Shown: one piece after another, positions 1 through 8,206 of the stretch
Layout: every line of letters begins with the position of its first letter
Position numbering within the stretch: position 1 is the first letter of the stretch
NCBI RefSeq assembly: GCF_009938205.1
Contig: NZ_AP019654.1
Coordinates: 3,066,540 to 3,130,539 of the forward strand
Direction: 5' to 3'
Length of the DNA: 64,000 bases
Source: Vibrio panuliri
GTDB taxonomy: Bacteria; Pseudomonadota; Gammaproteobacteria; Enterobacterales; Vibrionaceae
Made by a program: the position numbers and the translations under genes
The notes under the pieces: generated by a model
Database searches by the model: none
What the model was told of the DNA's origin: nothing
Seen by the model: the letters and a program-made list of their open reading frames with translations, nothing else

Positions 1-121
1 GCAGCCGCTCTTCACAACTAGTGATCAACTGATGGAGGCCTTTTCCATCAGCATGGTATTGAGTTCGTAACAAGTGTTCGATTTTACGAGTGCGAGTAAT
101 TACGCTATCGATATCAGACAT
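1..121 (-). CDS. Unidentified protein, N-terminal fragment (cut by window edge)
   Basis: Forty codons can be read from an ATG at 121 to the window edge, beginning MSDIDSVITRTRKIEHLL and continuing with a Leu/Gln-rich helical stretch. Upstream on the minus strand lies an AGAGA-type ribosome-binding site in the 122-135 stretch. The remainder is outside the window, so the family cannot be fixed. The start resembles small cytosolic helical proteins of the DUF4145 type, but this is only an impression. The gene is divergent from the DUF2500 gene. The 253 bases between them are AT-rich, with a possible -10 (TAGAAT) at 339-344 for the rightward gene. Confidence 0.55.
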   Translation of the reverse strand, partial: MSDIDSVITRTRKIEHLLRTQYHADGKGLHQLITSCEERL

Positions 122-374
122 AATTTCTCTCCCTGTATTGGTACTACAGTCTTCATCCCGATGGTCATTCTAACTTATCAAATTTTAAAGCTAATCATAC
201 AAATGAAATCTCTCAATATGAGTAGATTAACGAGATAATCACCAATAGCTTGTGATGTAGATCGAAGATCTATTTTCTACTTGAGCAATATGTGCTTCAT
301 CTCTCAGAGCATAGTCAACATCAGCTCGAAAAAATAGCTAGAATGCTTGCTTACGTTTTTTGGGGGAGAAACTG

Positions 375-707
375 ATGCCTATTTCAATATTTTTCGCCAT
401 TGCTTTGTTATGTCTCTTAGCCGGGTGGGTTTTTATTAATTTCTATCGCCGCCATATGCAAGGTGAAGATGCACCCGAACAGTCGGTTGATGTCATCGTA
501 TTAGACAAGCAAGCCATCGAAACAGAGAACACCCGCCCCGGTGAGGAAGATCAAGAATATTGGATCTATGTTCAGCGCGGCAGAGTGGGCCCTAAGCGAG
601 AGTTCCAAGTCGGTATTCATTACTTTCATGCACTCAACCCTGGCGATAAAGGAACCTTAACCTACCAAGGCGACAAGTTCCTCCACTTCGCAATCAAACG
701 CCCTTAG
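375..707 (+). CDS. DUF2500 family protein (YhhM-like), single N-terminal membrane anchor
   Basis: A 110-residue protein with one hydrophobic segment at about residues 2-20 (ISIFFAIALLCLLAGWVFI), followed by a polar domain. The C-terminal pattern FHALNPGDKGTLTYQGDKF matches the conserved end of DUF2500/YhhM proteins of enterobacteria (YHAL.VGDKGTLSYKG). The family function is unknown; the topology suggests a membrane-tethered beta-rich domain. An in-frame TTG at 360 would add five residues, but the ATG at 375 has a GGGGGAG ribosome-binding site about six bases upstream and places the membrane segment at the N terminus, so it is preferred. It converges on the acyltransferase gene with only five bases between the stop codons. 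Confidence 0.85.
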   Translation: MPISIFFAIALLCLLAGWVFINFYRRHMQGEDAPEQSVDVIVLDKQAIETENTRPGEEDQEYWIYVQRGRVGPKREFQVGIHYFHALNPGDKGTLTYQGDKFLHFAIKRP

Positions 708-712
708 AGTTA

Positions 713-1726
713 TTAAGGCAACAACCAAGACGTCTTATTGCTGCGCGCTAGCAAACAACTCAATGCTAGCGCCCCACCGCCACTTAACACGATCCAAAGG
801 GGAATGACCCATATAGGGTGCCCCTGATGCCATCCAAATGCTTTCATCGGCCACAAGAAGATAGGATGCAGTAGATAGATACCCAAACTATGTTGGCTGA
901 TTAATGCCACAAGGGTATGCGCACGAGGCGACAGATAGTCACTCACATAACGGCAAACAACAAACACCATGCTCGCGGCAACCACAACGTTGAGTGTTTT
1001 GTATGATAACCAACGCCCAACCGTATATTTACCCGCATCAACACTATGGCTGATAACCATGAACACGGTAATCAACAGTGCGACTACACCCAACCACATC
1101 AAGGTGATCACTGAAAGGCGATTTATAGGGAGCTTTTGATATAACAGATAGCCAAGAGGTAAGTAACCACTGTAGAGCCAAAGTTGTGCATTCCATGGGC
1201 CATTGATGCCCATCAAGAAGAGTGCCGTGGTAATTAGCCATAGAGTAACGAAAACATATAAAGCCGCGTCATTCTCTTGTTTCACTACCCACTGGAAGAA
1301 TGGGATAACAAAATAAAGTGGAATAAAGTAGTAGAAAAAACCGAGATGGTAATACGTCGCGTGATTTGGACTTTGTAATAGCACTTCTTTCGCGGTTTGG
1401 CTTTCAAACCCTTGCGCTGTCCACCCCGATAAATAGGCATAGAATAGTGACCAAACTAAAAACGGTATCATTACCTTCCCTAGCCGTCGTTTAACGTAAT
1501 AGCCCAGCTCGAAATCGCGTTTATCACTCAGCATTAGCGCGCCAGTAATCAAAATGAACACAGGTACTGCCCAACGGCTAATACTGTTCACGGATACTGC
1601 TGTCGCCCATTGGTCAAACGGAATCACGCCCAACTCATGCCGATAAGGCGCCAGCACATGAATGGCGATAACGGCAACCGCGGCGACACAGCGCAGTAAA
1701 TCAAAAAAACGAACCCGTTCTCTCAT
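713..1726 (-). CDS. Acyltransferase 3 family membrane protein (WecH-like)
   Basis: A 337-residue integral membrane protein of the acyltransferase-3 family, which transfers acetyl or other acyl groups to surface sugars. It opens with RVRFFDLLRCVAAVAVIAIH, the family's first helix with its conserved Arg and the His usually linked to catalysis, then RWAVPVFILITGAL. It ends with LISQHSLGIYLLHP, which closely resembles the enterobacterial O-acetyltransferase WecH. About ten hydrophobic segments are visible. The ORF can be extended two codons to a TTG at 1732, but the ATG at 1726 is preferred. No polysaccharide genes lie nearby, so the acceptor is unknown. Family assignment is firm; identity with WecH is not. 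Confidence 0.8.
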   Translation of the reverse strand: MRERVRFFDLLRCVAAVAVIAIHVLAPYRHELGVIPFDQWATAVSVNSISRWAVPVFILITGALMLSDKRDFELGYYVKRRLGKVMIPFLVWSLFYAYLSGWTAQGFESQTAKEVLLQSPNHATYYHLGFFYYFIPLYFVIPFFQWVVKQENDAALYVFVTLWLITTALFLMGINGPWNAQLWLYSGYLPLGYLLYQKLPINRLSVITLMWLGVVALLITVFMVISHSVDAGKYTVGRWLSYKTLNVVVAASMVFVVCRYVSDYLSPRAHTLVALISQHSLGIYLLHPIFLWPMKAFGWHQGHPIWVIPLWIVLSGGGALALSCLLARSNKTSWLLP

Positions 1727-1768
1727 ACTCAACCAACTAATACCAATAAGTGTATTGAATATAGCAAT

Positions 1769-1815
1769 AAAAAAGCTGACTAAACCAATAACAAGTAACG
1801 GTTTAGTCAGCTTTT
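1769..1815 (-). terminator. Rho-independent terminator of the arsenate operon
   Basis: Perfect 16-bp stem, 1771-1786 with 1800-1815, with a 13-base loop. Read on the minus strand it is followed by a T-run (plus-strand A-run 1769-1774). It lies just past the arsJ stop and closes the leftward arsR-to-arsJ transcription unit. Plus-strand T residues are fewer, so it acts mainly leftward. Confidence 0.9.
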
Positions 1816-1843
1816 GGTGAGCGAAATGAGCGCCAGATAAGAT

Positions 1844-3061
1844 TTAGGTCGTGACTTGCTCAAGTTTAGGCAGCTTAATCGAGATCAACGTCGTAATCGC
1901 GAGAAAGGCAAACGAAACCCATAAACAGGCAGATAACCCTGCTAACTGGAACACCCAACCCGAAAGCACGGTGCCGATTAGGCGTCCCATCGCATTAGCC
2001 ATGTAATAGAAACCTACATCCAGGGAAACTCCATCTCCTTTGGCATAACTCACGATAAGATAAGAGTGTAGCGATGAGTTAACGGCAAACACCGCGCCAA
2101 AAATCAGCAATCCTACAACAATAACCAATTGTGGCTGCCAGCCAATTTGTACTGCATAAGCAATCCCGGCAGTAATCACGGCTAACAACCCAGCCCAAAA
2201 TAGCGCAGCGCCACCATCTGGTACTCGCCCTTGAGCTTTACCGGTTATCTTTGGTGCCAAACCTTGGACAAAACCATAAGCGATGACCCATAGAGCAAGA
2301 AAACCGCCAACCCACAAATGCTGCCAACCAAATGTTGTACCTAAGTAGATAGGTAGAGCGATAACAAACCACACATCCCGAGCACCAAATAAAAACATGC
2401 GTGCCGCAGACAGGATGTTGATCGATTCAGACTTAGAGAATATCTGGCTGAACTTGGGCTTAACCTTCGCTTTCCCCATATCACTCTCTAGCCCAAGTAG
2501 GCTTCCCACCAACACAAGAGACAATACGCCAGCCATCAGTAAAACTGCCGCTTTAAAGCCCACCAGCGACAGCAATAAACCGCCAACAAAGAAACCAACA
2601 CCTTTGAGCGCATTTTTTGAGCCCGTTAGAATTGCGATCCATTTATAAAGCGCGCCTTGCTGATCATCTGGCACTAAAGTCTTGATCGAACTCTTCGCAC
2701 TCATCTTGTTCAAGTCTTTAGCGATTCCCGACATTGCTTGGGCTAACATAACCCAAGGAATCGTTAGCCAAGCATTGGGAACGGCCAGCATGGCAAGCGC
2801 TGCTATCTGCATACCCAAACCAATATTCATGGTTTTGTTTAGCCCTAGTCTCGCCCCAAGCCAACCACCGATTAAGTTCGTGACAACGCCAAAAAATTCG
2901 TAAAACAGGAAAAGTGATGCAATCTCTAGCGTGCTGTAACCCAAATCATGAAAGTACAGCACCACCAGCATGCGCAAAGCGCCATCGGTAACGGTAAAGT
3001 TCCAATAATTAAAGGTCACCAACATATATTGACGAACACTTTTGCTCAAATTGGCAAACAT
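1844..3061 (-). CDS. arsJ: Organoarsenical efflux MFS transporter ArsJ
   Basis: A 405-residue, 12-helix major facilitator protein. Its N terminus (SVRQYMLVTFNYWNFTVTDG, LGYSTLEIASLFLFYE) and the GGWLGARLGLNKTMN loop match ArsJ, the permease that exports 1-arseno-3-phosphoglycerate. In known arsJ systems GAPDH makes this unstable compound from arsenate and glyceraldehyde-3-phosphate; once exported it breaks down to arsenate and 3-phosphoglycerate. The neighbouring GAPDH and ArsR genes support the call. An in-frame start at 3112 would add 17 residues. The ATG at 3061 has an AAGGTGG ribosome-binding site directly upstream and gives the usual family length. It is the last gene of the operon. Confidence 0.93.
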   Translation of the reverse strand: MFANLSKSVRQYMLVTFNYWNFTVTDGALRMLVVLYFHDLGYSTLEIASLFLFYEFFGVVTNLIGGWLGARLGLNKTMNIGLGMQIAALAMLAVPNAWLTIPWVMLAQAMSGIAKDLNKMSAKSSIKTLVPDDQQGALYKWIAILTGSKNALKGVGFFVGGLLLSLVGFKAAVLLMAGVLSLVLVGSLLGLESDMGKAKVKPKFSQIFSKSESINILSAARMFLFGARDVWFVIALPIYLGTTFGWQHLWVGGFLALWVIAYGFVQGLAPKITGKAQGRVPDGGAALFWAGLLAVITAGIAYAVQIGWQPQLVIVVGLLIFGAVFAVNSSLHSYLIVSYAKGDGVSLDVGFYYMANAMGRLIGTVLSGWVFQLAGLSACLWVSFAFLAITTLISIKLPKLEQVTT

Positions 3062-3130
3062 AAACCACCTTATGTGAACAGCAATTAGAGCTTTTGGACA
3101 CCTGTGATCCAAAAGCTCATTTCGGTCTCA

Positions 3131-3622
3131 TTAACCTTGAGCGATTCGCTCAATATAGTCGACTTGAACAGACTTAGTGAACGCCCCTGGGCGCAGCGCC
3201 TGGACTTGTGAAATGATCTCCGTTAATGCCCAGTCACGCTCAAGCAACAGATGTGCTGCCAACAAACCAGTACGACCGGAACCACCCATACAATGCATCG
3301 CCACTTTGCCACCTTGTTCCACGATATCGTGTAAGGTTGGCGCTACCGCCGCCCATTTAGCAGCAAACTTCTCATCTGGAGCGCAATCGTCTTCAATCTC
3401 GATCTGAAACCACTCCATCCCTAACTCTTGAGTTAGCGAACCCAATTGCGAGACATTTTTTTCGGCCAACTCATAATCATCTAATGCCGTAACAATCGCT
3501 TGAACACCTTGCTGTTTGAGCTGCTCTAAACTCTCATAGAGAGAAGCATCTTTGGTACCTGGGCAAGGAGTTAAAATCAGTGCCCCTTGCTCAACATCAA
3601 GTTGCCATGTTGGATGTGTCAT
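3131..3622 (-). CDS. CDKN3/dual-specificity-type phosphatase in the ars operon
   Basis: A 163-residue cytosolic protein with a CX5R phosphatase signature, HCMGGSGRTG (Cys111, Arg117 with this start), in the order seen in the CDKN3-like dual-specificity family: an N-terminal LTPCPGTKD stretch, an Asp-rich segment in the middle that could supply the general acid, then the P-loop and a C-terminal helix ending LRPGAF. The in-vivo substrate is unknown. It sits between GAPDH (11 bases upstream) and arsJ (69 bases downstream), so a role in arsenate handling is inferred from context only. AAGGAG lies seven bases before the ATG at 3622; the ATG at 3628 is almost on top of that site, so 3622 is preferred. 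Confidence 0.82.
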   Translation of the reverse strand: MTHPTWQLDVEQGALILTPCPGTKDASLYESLEQLKQQGVQAIVTALDDYELAEKNVSQLGSLTQELGMEWFQIEIEDDCAPDEKFAAKWAAVAPTLHDIVEQGGKVAMHCMGGSGRTGLLAAHLLLERDWALTEIISQVQALRPGAFTKSVQVDYIERIAQG

Positions 3623-3633
3623 CGTCATTCTCC

Positions 3634-4635
3634 TTACACCAAACCGACTTTACGAACCAACTCAGCGGTACGTGTTGCGTAGCCCATTTCATTGTCGTAC
3701 CAAGCATAGATTTTTACCATGCGAGAGCCGACAACCATCGTTGATAACGCATCAACAATCGTCGAACGCTGATCCCCTTTGTAATCAATCGATACCAGCG
3801 GACGTTCTTCAAAACCTAGAATCCCTTTTAACTCGCCTTGCGACGCTTCTTTCAATAATGCGTTCACTTCTTCTGCTGTGGTATCACGCTTTACATCAAA
3901 GATAATGTCAGTCAATGAAGCATTCGCCAGTGGTACACGAACCGCGTGACCATTAATTTTTCCTGCAAGATCGGGGAAGATTTCAACAATGGCCGTCGCG
4001 GACCCTGTCGTCGTTGGGATTAAACTCATGCCACAAGCGCGAGCACGACGTAGGTCTTTATGCGGAGCGTCAAGAATGGTTTGAGTATTGGTCAAATCAT
4101 GAATCGTCGTAAAAGAAGACTGTTCAATACCAAGCTTCTCATGAATGACCTTAACCACAGGTGCGATACAGTTAGTCGTACAAGATGCCGCCGTTACGAT
4201 ACGGTGTACATCTGGGTTAAATATCTCATCATTTACCCCTACGACGATGTTTGCAATTCCCTCTTCTTTCACCGGAGCAGAAACAACCACACGTTTAACG
4301 CCTTGCGCTAGATACTTATTAAGGAACTCCGTTTTACGATGCACACCAGTCGCCTCAATCACGACATCGCAACCCGACCAATCAACGGCATCAATCTCTT
4401 TTTCACGTGTTGTTTTAATACGTTGACCAGCAATGATCATCTCATCACCTTCAGCTGCAACCGCATGATTCCAACGACCTTGGACAGAATCAAACTCTAG
4501 TAAGTGAGCAAGTGTATGGCAGTCACCGGCAACATCATTAATTAAAACAAACTCTAGCTCTGGCCAATCAAATGCCGCGCGGAGTGCAAGGCGACCAATA
4601 CGGCCAAAACCGTTAATCCCTACTTTAATCGTCAT
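3634..4635 (-). CDS. Glyceraldehyde-3-phosphate dehydrogenase, ArsJ-associated
   Basis: A 333-residue GAPDH with the Rossmann start [16 protein letters not shown] and active-site SCTTNC (Cys152). In arsJ loci this enzyme uses arsenate in place of phosphate and forms 1-arseno-3-phosphoglycerate, the ArsJ substrate. It lies 19 bases after arsR and shares its transcription unit, so it is more likely the arsenic-dedicated copy than the main glycolytic gapA, although the fold and chemistry are the same. The start at 4635 follows a GAGAGAC ribosome-binding site; the ORF runs 22 codons further upstream, but that part overlaps arsR and resembles no GAPDH. Confidence 0.93.
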   Translation of the reverse strand: MTIKVGINGFGRIGRLALRAAFDWPELEFVLINDVAGDCHTLAHLLEFDSVQGRWNHAVAAEGDEMIIAGQRIKTTREKEIDAVDWSGCDVVIEATGVHRKTEFLNKYLAQGVKRVVVSAPVKEEGIANIVVGVNDEIFNPDVHRIVTAASCTTNCIAPVVKVIHEKLGIEQSSFTTIHDLTNTQTILDAPHKDLRRARACGMSLIPTTTGSATAIVEIFPDLAGKINGHAVRVPLANASLTDIIFDVKRDTTAEEVNALLKEASQGELKGILGFEERPLVSIDYKGDQRSTIVDALSTMVVGSRMVKIYAWYDNEMGYATRTAELVRKVGLV

Positions 4636-4654
4636 AATTGTCTCTCTTTCTACA

Positions 4655-4996
4655 TTATTGGCAGCAAACAGGACGAGCCTGTATCGCATGAAGTCTTTCA
4701 ATATCTTGCTGATACTCTGTTTTTAAGCAGTTTGAAGCGACAAGATCATCAATCAATTTGTTCATCCACCCAGGAAGCGAAGGAGAGCGGCGATAGAACA
4801 CCCATTGACCTTGGCGAACATCTACGAGAATGCCACTCGAACGAAGCTGAGCTAAATGGCGAGAAATTTTTGGTTGGCTTTCATCAAGAGCCTGCGTCAA
4901 CTCGCCGACACATAAACACTCTTCACGCATGATAAGCATCAGACAACGCACGCGAGTCTCATCGGAAAGCAACTTGAAAAATTGATGAGGTAACAT
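4655..4996 (-). CDS. arsR: ArsR family arsenical-responsive repressor
   Basis: A 113-residue winged-helix repressor of the ArsR/SmtB family. The recognition region [20 protein letters not shown] is typical. The metalloid site motif in the third helix reads ECLCVGEL (Cys27, Cys29), a variant of the ELCVCDLC motif of the E. coli protein that lacks its third Cys. A vicinal Cys pair (Cys111-Cys112) at the C terminus could complete the As(III) site. It is the first gene of the ars operon and probably represses its own promoter; a dyad/repeat lies directly upstream. The locus contains no recognisable arsC, arsB or acr3. Confidence 0.93.
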   Translation of the reverse strand: MLPHQFFKLLSDETRVRCLMLIMREECLCVGELTQALDESQPKISRHLAQLRSSGILVDVRQGQWVFYRRSPSLPGWMNKLIDDLVASNCLKTEYQQDIERLHAIQARPVCCQ

Positions 4997-5004
4997 AACT
5001 CAAC

Positions 5005-5031
5005 ATTCCTATATATGGATATGCGTATATG
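5005..5031 (-). promoter_or_regulatory. Putative ArsR operator/promoter upstream of arsR
   Basis: An AT-rich stretch directly before the arsR ribosome-binding site carries three CATAT-type repeats spaced 7-8 bases apart on the minus strand (within 5011-5031), forming an imperfect dyad around the TATAC/GTATA core. ArsR-family operators are usually ATA-rich imperfect dyads overlapping the promoter, so placement and composition fit. No experimental motif for this organism was available. Confidence 0.45.
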
Positions 5032-5114
5032 TTTATTTATTTTTGACCATTGATCAAGCACTGATTATGCTTTGTCATAAAAGATTCATGTTAAACAGGG
5101 GAAAATAAGGGGGG

Positions 5115-6341
5115 TCAGTTAAGTTTGTGGATCGACTCACTCCAACGCTGAGCTTCAGAGAGTTTTGTCATCACTTCATCCATCGGGATATTGAGTAGCT
5201 CACAGGCATGCTGCATGCCATTCCAGTCCCCTTTCTCATAGCACTCTTCAATCGTGAGTAAAATCCCGTAGGGACCTTGGCGCTCCAACAACGCGAGTTT
5301 TATCGCTTGATTCAGTGGCAATTGCTCAAGCAAGGTTTCAATAGAGAGGTCAAACATGGCATCAATTATCGAGAATAACCCGATTAAAAAGGCCTGTTCT
5401 TTATGTTTCTGTAGAGGATTGTGGGAAGACATCAAAGAGCAAAATTGCGCGCGTTGCAAAGAGAGGCAGAATAACTCTCGCGGCTTCTTATTTGAAATAA
5501 ACGATGCGACAGTTAGAGAAACAAACATTCTCAGTCGCTCTTGGCCAAGGTAAATCAACGCCTGTTTAAATGATGAAATCGAGACTTCTAGACGATCAGA
5601 AAGACCATTGACAAAGTGAAGCAACTTGTATGACAGCGTGACATCTTTCGCCACAATTCGCTCGACTTTATTAAAGTCGACTTCCGCCTTGCACACTTCC
5701 TGAAACAACTCCATTGCCACAATCTGCTCAGGGCTCACATAACGTTGCTGCACCATTTCAGGTTTGCTAAAGAAAAAACCTTGGAAAAAGTGAAAACCTG
5801 CCGAGCGAGTTTTCTTAAACTCCTCTTCAGTCTCAACTCGTTCAGCTAAGTACTTGCGCTTGCTGCCATCTGCGACACGCTGACGAACAAACTGGCACGC
5901 CTTATCCAATCCCATCGCGCTAATATCAATTTTAACGATGTGAACCAAAGGCAAAAAGCGCTCCCACTCCGCGCTATAGACAAAGTCATCTAATGCGATC
6001 AAATAACCATGACGCTTAATATCCCGAATCGCTTCGTACAACTCGTCAGTTGGCTCGCATGTTTCAAGCACTTCGATAACGATTTTTTCTTTTGGCAAGG
6101 CCAACGGCAAGCGACGAACTAGACTTTGATATGGGAAGTTTACGAAGCAACGCGAATGGGCAATGACCGGGTTAGTGCCAATGCCCAAAAAGTTTTCCGC
6201 AATCAAACGATAGGTGGCGCGATTCGACTCTATATGCGCAGGGTAAGCATTATGCTCCCCATCACGAAACAGCAGTTCATACCCGAGAGTCTGCCTACGA
6301 GCATTGAGGATTGGTTGTCTCGCTACATAAGTATTCTTCAT
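5115..6341 (-). CDS. EAL-HDOD domain signalling protein (YuxH-type)
   Basis: A 408-residue cytosolic protein. Residues 1-200 form an EAL domain with ELLFR at 22-26 in place of EALLR, then FVNF, IEVLET, LDDF, VKIDIS, AERVET and QGFFFSKP, so most metal- and c-di-GMP-binding residues are kept. Loop 6, normally DDFGxGxSS, reads DDFVYSAEW and is degenerate. Residues 200-400 form an HDOD domain (VAKDVTLSYKLLHFVN, SFKQALIYLG). Proteins of this architecture often bind c-di-GMP or act as adaptors rather than strong phosphodiesterases; activity here is uncertain. It lies 21 bases downstream of rhtB on the same strand and may be cotranscribed. Confidence 0.88.
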   Translation of the reverse strand: MKNTYVARQPILNARRQTLGYELLFRDGEHNAYPAHIESNRATYRLIAENFLGIGTNPVIAHSRCFVNFPYQSLVRRLPLALPKEKIVIEVLETCEPTDELYEAIRDIKRHGYLIALDDFVYSAEWERFLPLVHIVKIDISAMGLDKACQFVRQRVADGSKRKYLAERVETEEEFKKTRSAGFHFFQGFFFSKPEMVQQRYVSPEQIVAMELFQEVCKAEVDFNKVERIVAKDVTLSYKLLHFVNGLSDRLEVSISSFKQALIYLGQERLRMFVSLTVASFISNKKPRELFCLSLQRAQFCSLMSSHNPLQKHKEQAFLIGLFSIIDAMFDLSIETLLEQLPLNQAIKLALLERQGPYGILLTIEECYEKGDWNGMQHACELLNIPMDEVMTKLSEAQRWSESIHKLN

Positions 6342-6362
6342 TGGCCACTTTTTGCTAGTGAT

Positions 6363-6980
6363 TTACGACTTTGCTGTCGCTAATAATGCCCCACAGCCAA
6401 CAAACATGGAACCAAATACTTTATTGATCTTACCCATTACATTCTCAGAACGAATAAAACGTCCCATTTGTGATGCTAAGGTCGTGTAACCCAACATCAC
6501 AATTGCGTCAATCACCACAGTTGTCACCCCTAAAATCACAAACTGGATCAGTTGCGGTTGGCTTGGATTGATAAATTGAGGGAAAAGTGCCACTAGAAAG
6601 ACAATCGACTTAGGATTGGTTAAGTTGATAACAATGGCACTACGCATTAACGCAAGCCCAGAACGGTTGTCATCACCACGCTGCATCGACATACTGGTGT
6701 TATCACGCCATTTTTGAATACCCAGCCACACCAAATAAGCGGCACCAACCCACTTAATCACAGTAAATGCCATCGCCGACTGGGCGACTAACGCCCCAAT
6801 ACCAGCACCAACCAAAACAATATGGCAAGCTAAACCAATTTGTAGGCCAGCAATCGCCCCCAAGGATTTACGTGTACCATAACTTAAACCATTGCTGATT
6901 GAGTTGACGGTTCCTGACCCCGGAGCCAAACTAAAAACAATTGCGGTTACCACATAAGCTAACCAAACATGCAAATCCAT
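6363..6980 (-). CDS. rhtB: Homoserine/homoserine lactone efflux protein RhtB
   Basis: A 205-residue LysE-superfamily exporter with six hydrophobic segments. The family motif SLAPGSGTVN, the central INLTNPKSIVFLVALFPQFI and the end FGSMFVGCGALLATAKS match E. coli RhtB almost block by block. It exports homoserine and related amino acids from the cytoplasm. The gene is divergent from pldB, as in E. coli (rhtB-pldB-yigL), which supports orthology. A GAGGT ribosome-binding site lies about 10 bases before the ATG at 6980. The 84-base gap to pldB must hold both promoters. Confidence 0.9.
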   Translation of the reverse strand: MDLHVWLAYVVTAIVFSLAPGSGTVNSISNGLSYGTRKSLGAIAGLQIGLACHIVLVGAGIGALVAQSAMAFTVIKWVGAAYLVWLGIQKWRDNTSMSMQRGDDNRSGLALMRSAIVINLTNPKSIVFLVALFPQFINPSQPQLIQFVILGVTTVVIDAIVMLGYTTLASQMGRFIRSENVMGKINKVFGSMFVGCGALLATAKS

Positions 6981-7064
6981 GTTGTATTACCTCTCGACTA
7001 AACAGCATTAGCCAAACATAATGAAAACTCATCGTAAACCCAAGGTAGTTTAGGTCCACAAAAC

Positions 7065-8054
7065 ATGACCACAAACAGCGCAGTCAATCCATGCTCTTAT
7101 ACTCAAGAGACAACCTTTGAGCAAGTCATCAGTAACGAAATTGCTGAGTTCTGGGCTGGTCGTAAACAAGGATATTTGCGCACACCGGACAAGCGGAACC
7201 TCTATTGGATCTCACTCACTTCAGAGCAACATACTAGATCAATTGTAGTCGTTAATGGCCGTATTGAATCAAGCTATAAATACCAAGAGCTGTTTTATGA
7301 CCTGTTCCGTCAGGGATACAACATCTATTCCTATGATCACCGAGGTCAAGGATGCTCTGATCGTCTCGTCAAAAATCACGATATTGGTTATGTCGAAGAG
7401 TTTGACGACTACGTAGAAGATCTCGCTCAACTGGTCGAATTATTTGACTTGGGACGATACCAAAAGCGCTTTCTCTTAGGGCACTCTATGGGAGGGAATA
7501 TTGTCACTCGTTATGTACAAACTCATCCAGAGCACCCTTTTGATGCGATGGCGTTAAGTGCGCCTATGTTTGGTGTTAATGTCGCTTGGTACCTCAAACC
7601 CATCGCCCGCTGGATCGGACAGATTTTAACAGCACTGCATGCCGAACCTAATTACGCGCCAGGGCAAGCTCCCTATTACTCAAAGCCATTCGAAGGCAAT
7701 CTGTTGAGCCAAAGCGAAATTCGTTATCAGTGGTTTCGCCGCCTCTATGAAGATAAACCGGAACTGCAAGTTGGTGGTGCCAGTACGCGTTGGGTTTGGC
7801 AAGGACTAATCGCCTGCAAGCAGGCAATACTGCTGACCCGCCAAGTGAAAATCCCCCTATTACTTCTTCAAGCGGGCAGTGACAAGATTGTCGCCAATGA
7901 GGCGCAAGTGCAGTTTGCCAAGAAACTCGCAAAAACGAATGCCAACTGTCAGTTAAAGGTCATTCATGACGCTAGACATGAGTTATTTTTCGAACAAGAC
8001 AAGTATCGCAATCAAGCACTGGATATCACTTTAGACTTCTTTTCATCTCACTAA
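7065..8054 (+). CDS. pldB: Lysophospholipase L2 (alpha/beta hydrolase)
   Basis: A 329-residue alpha/beta hydrolase. The nucleophile elbow GHSMGG places the catalytic Ser at 141; the oxyanion strand region VVVNGRIESSYKYQEL, the YSYDHRGQGCSDR motif, and the likely acid (QAGSDKIV) and His (DARHELFF) follow in the usual order. PldB hydrolyses 2-acyl lysophospholipids at the inner membrane. No signal peptide is visible, as in E. coli PldB. Gene order with rhtB upstream (divergent) and yigL downstream matches the enterobacterial locus. The start has only a modest TTAGG ribosome-binding site. Confidence 0.9.
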   Translation: MTTNSAVNPCSYTQETTFEQVISNEIAEFWAGRKQGYLRTPDKRNLYWISLTSEQHTRSIVVVNGRIESSYKYQELFYDLFRQGYNIYSYDHRGQGCSDRLVKNHDIGYVEEFDDYVEDLAQLVELFDLGRYQKRFLLGHSMGGNIVTRYVQTHPEHPFDAMALSAPMFGVNVAWYLKPIARWIGQILTALHAEPNYAPGQAPYYSKPFEGNLLSQSEIRYQWFRRLYEDKPELQVGGASTRWVWQGLIACKQAILLTRQVKIPLLLLQAGSDKIVANEAQVQFAKKLAKTNANCQLKVIHDARHELFFEQDKYRNQALDITLDFFSSH

Positions 8055-8206
8055 AGTCTTTTAAAAACAACCGTGTTGAGTTGCATAAAAATAAGGAAAG
8101 AGAGGCGTGATTTTTTACCCTCTTTTTTCTTCCTCAATTAGAGTAAAATATCGGCACTCGCAATTCGGCTCTTCGCATTGCAGCGTTATGTTCACATGAG
8201 GGCTAT

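Noticed and set aside
3634..4635. Main glycolytic gapA
   Set aside because: The enzyme sits between arsR and arsJ on one transcript, so the arsenate-specific role fits better; a separate gapA is expected elsewhere.
8055..8140. Terminator after pldB
   Set aside because: AAAGAGAGG and CCTCTTTTTT are near-complementary, but the stem needs bulges, so it is not claimed.
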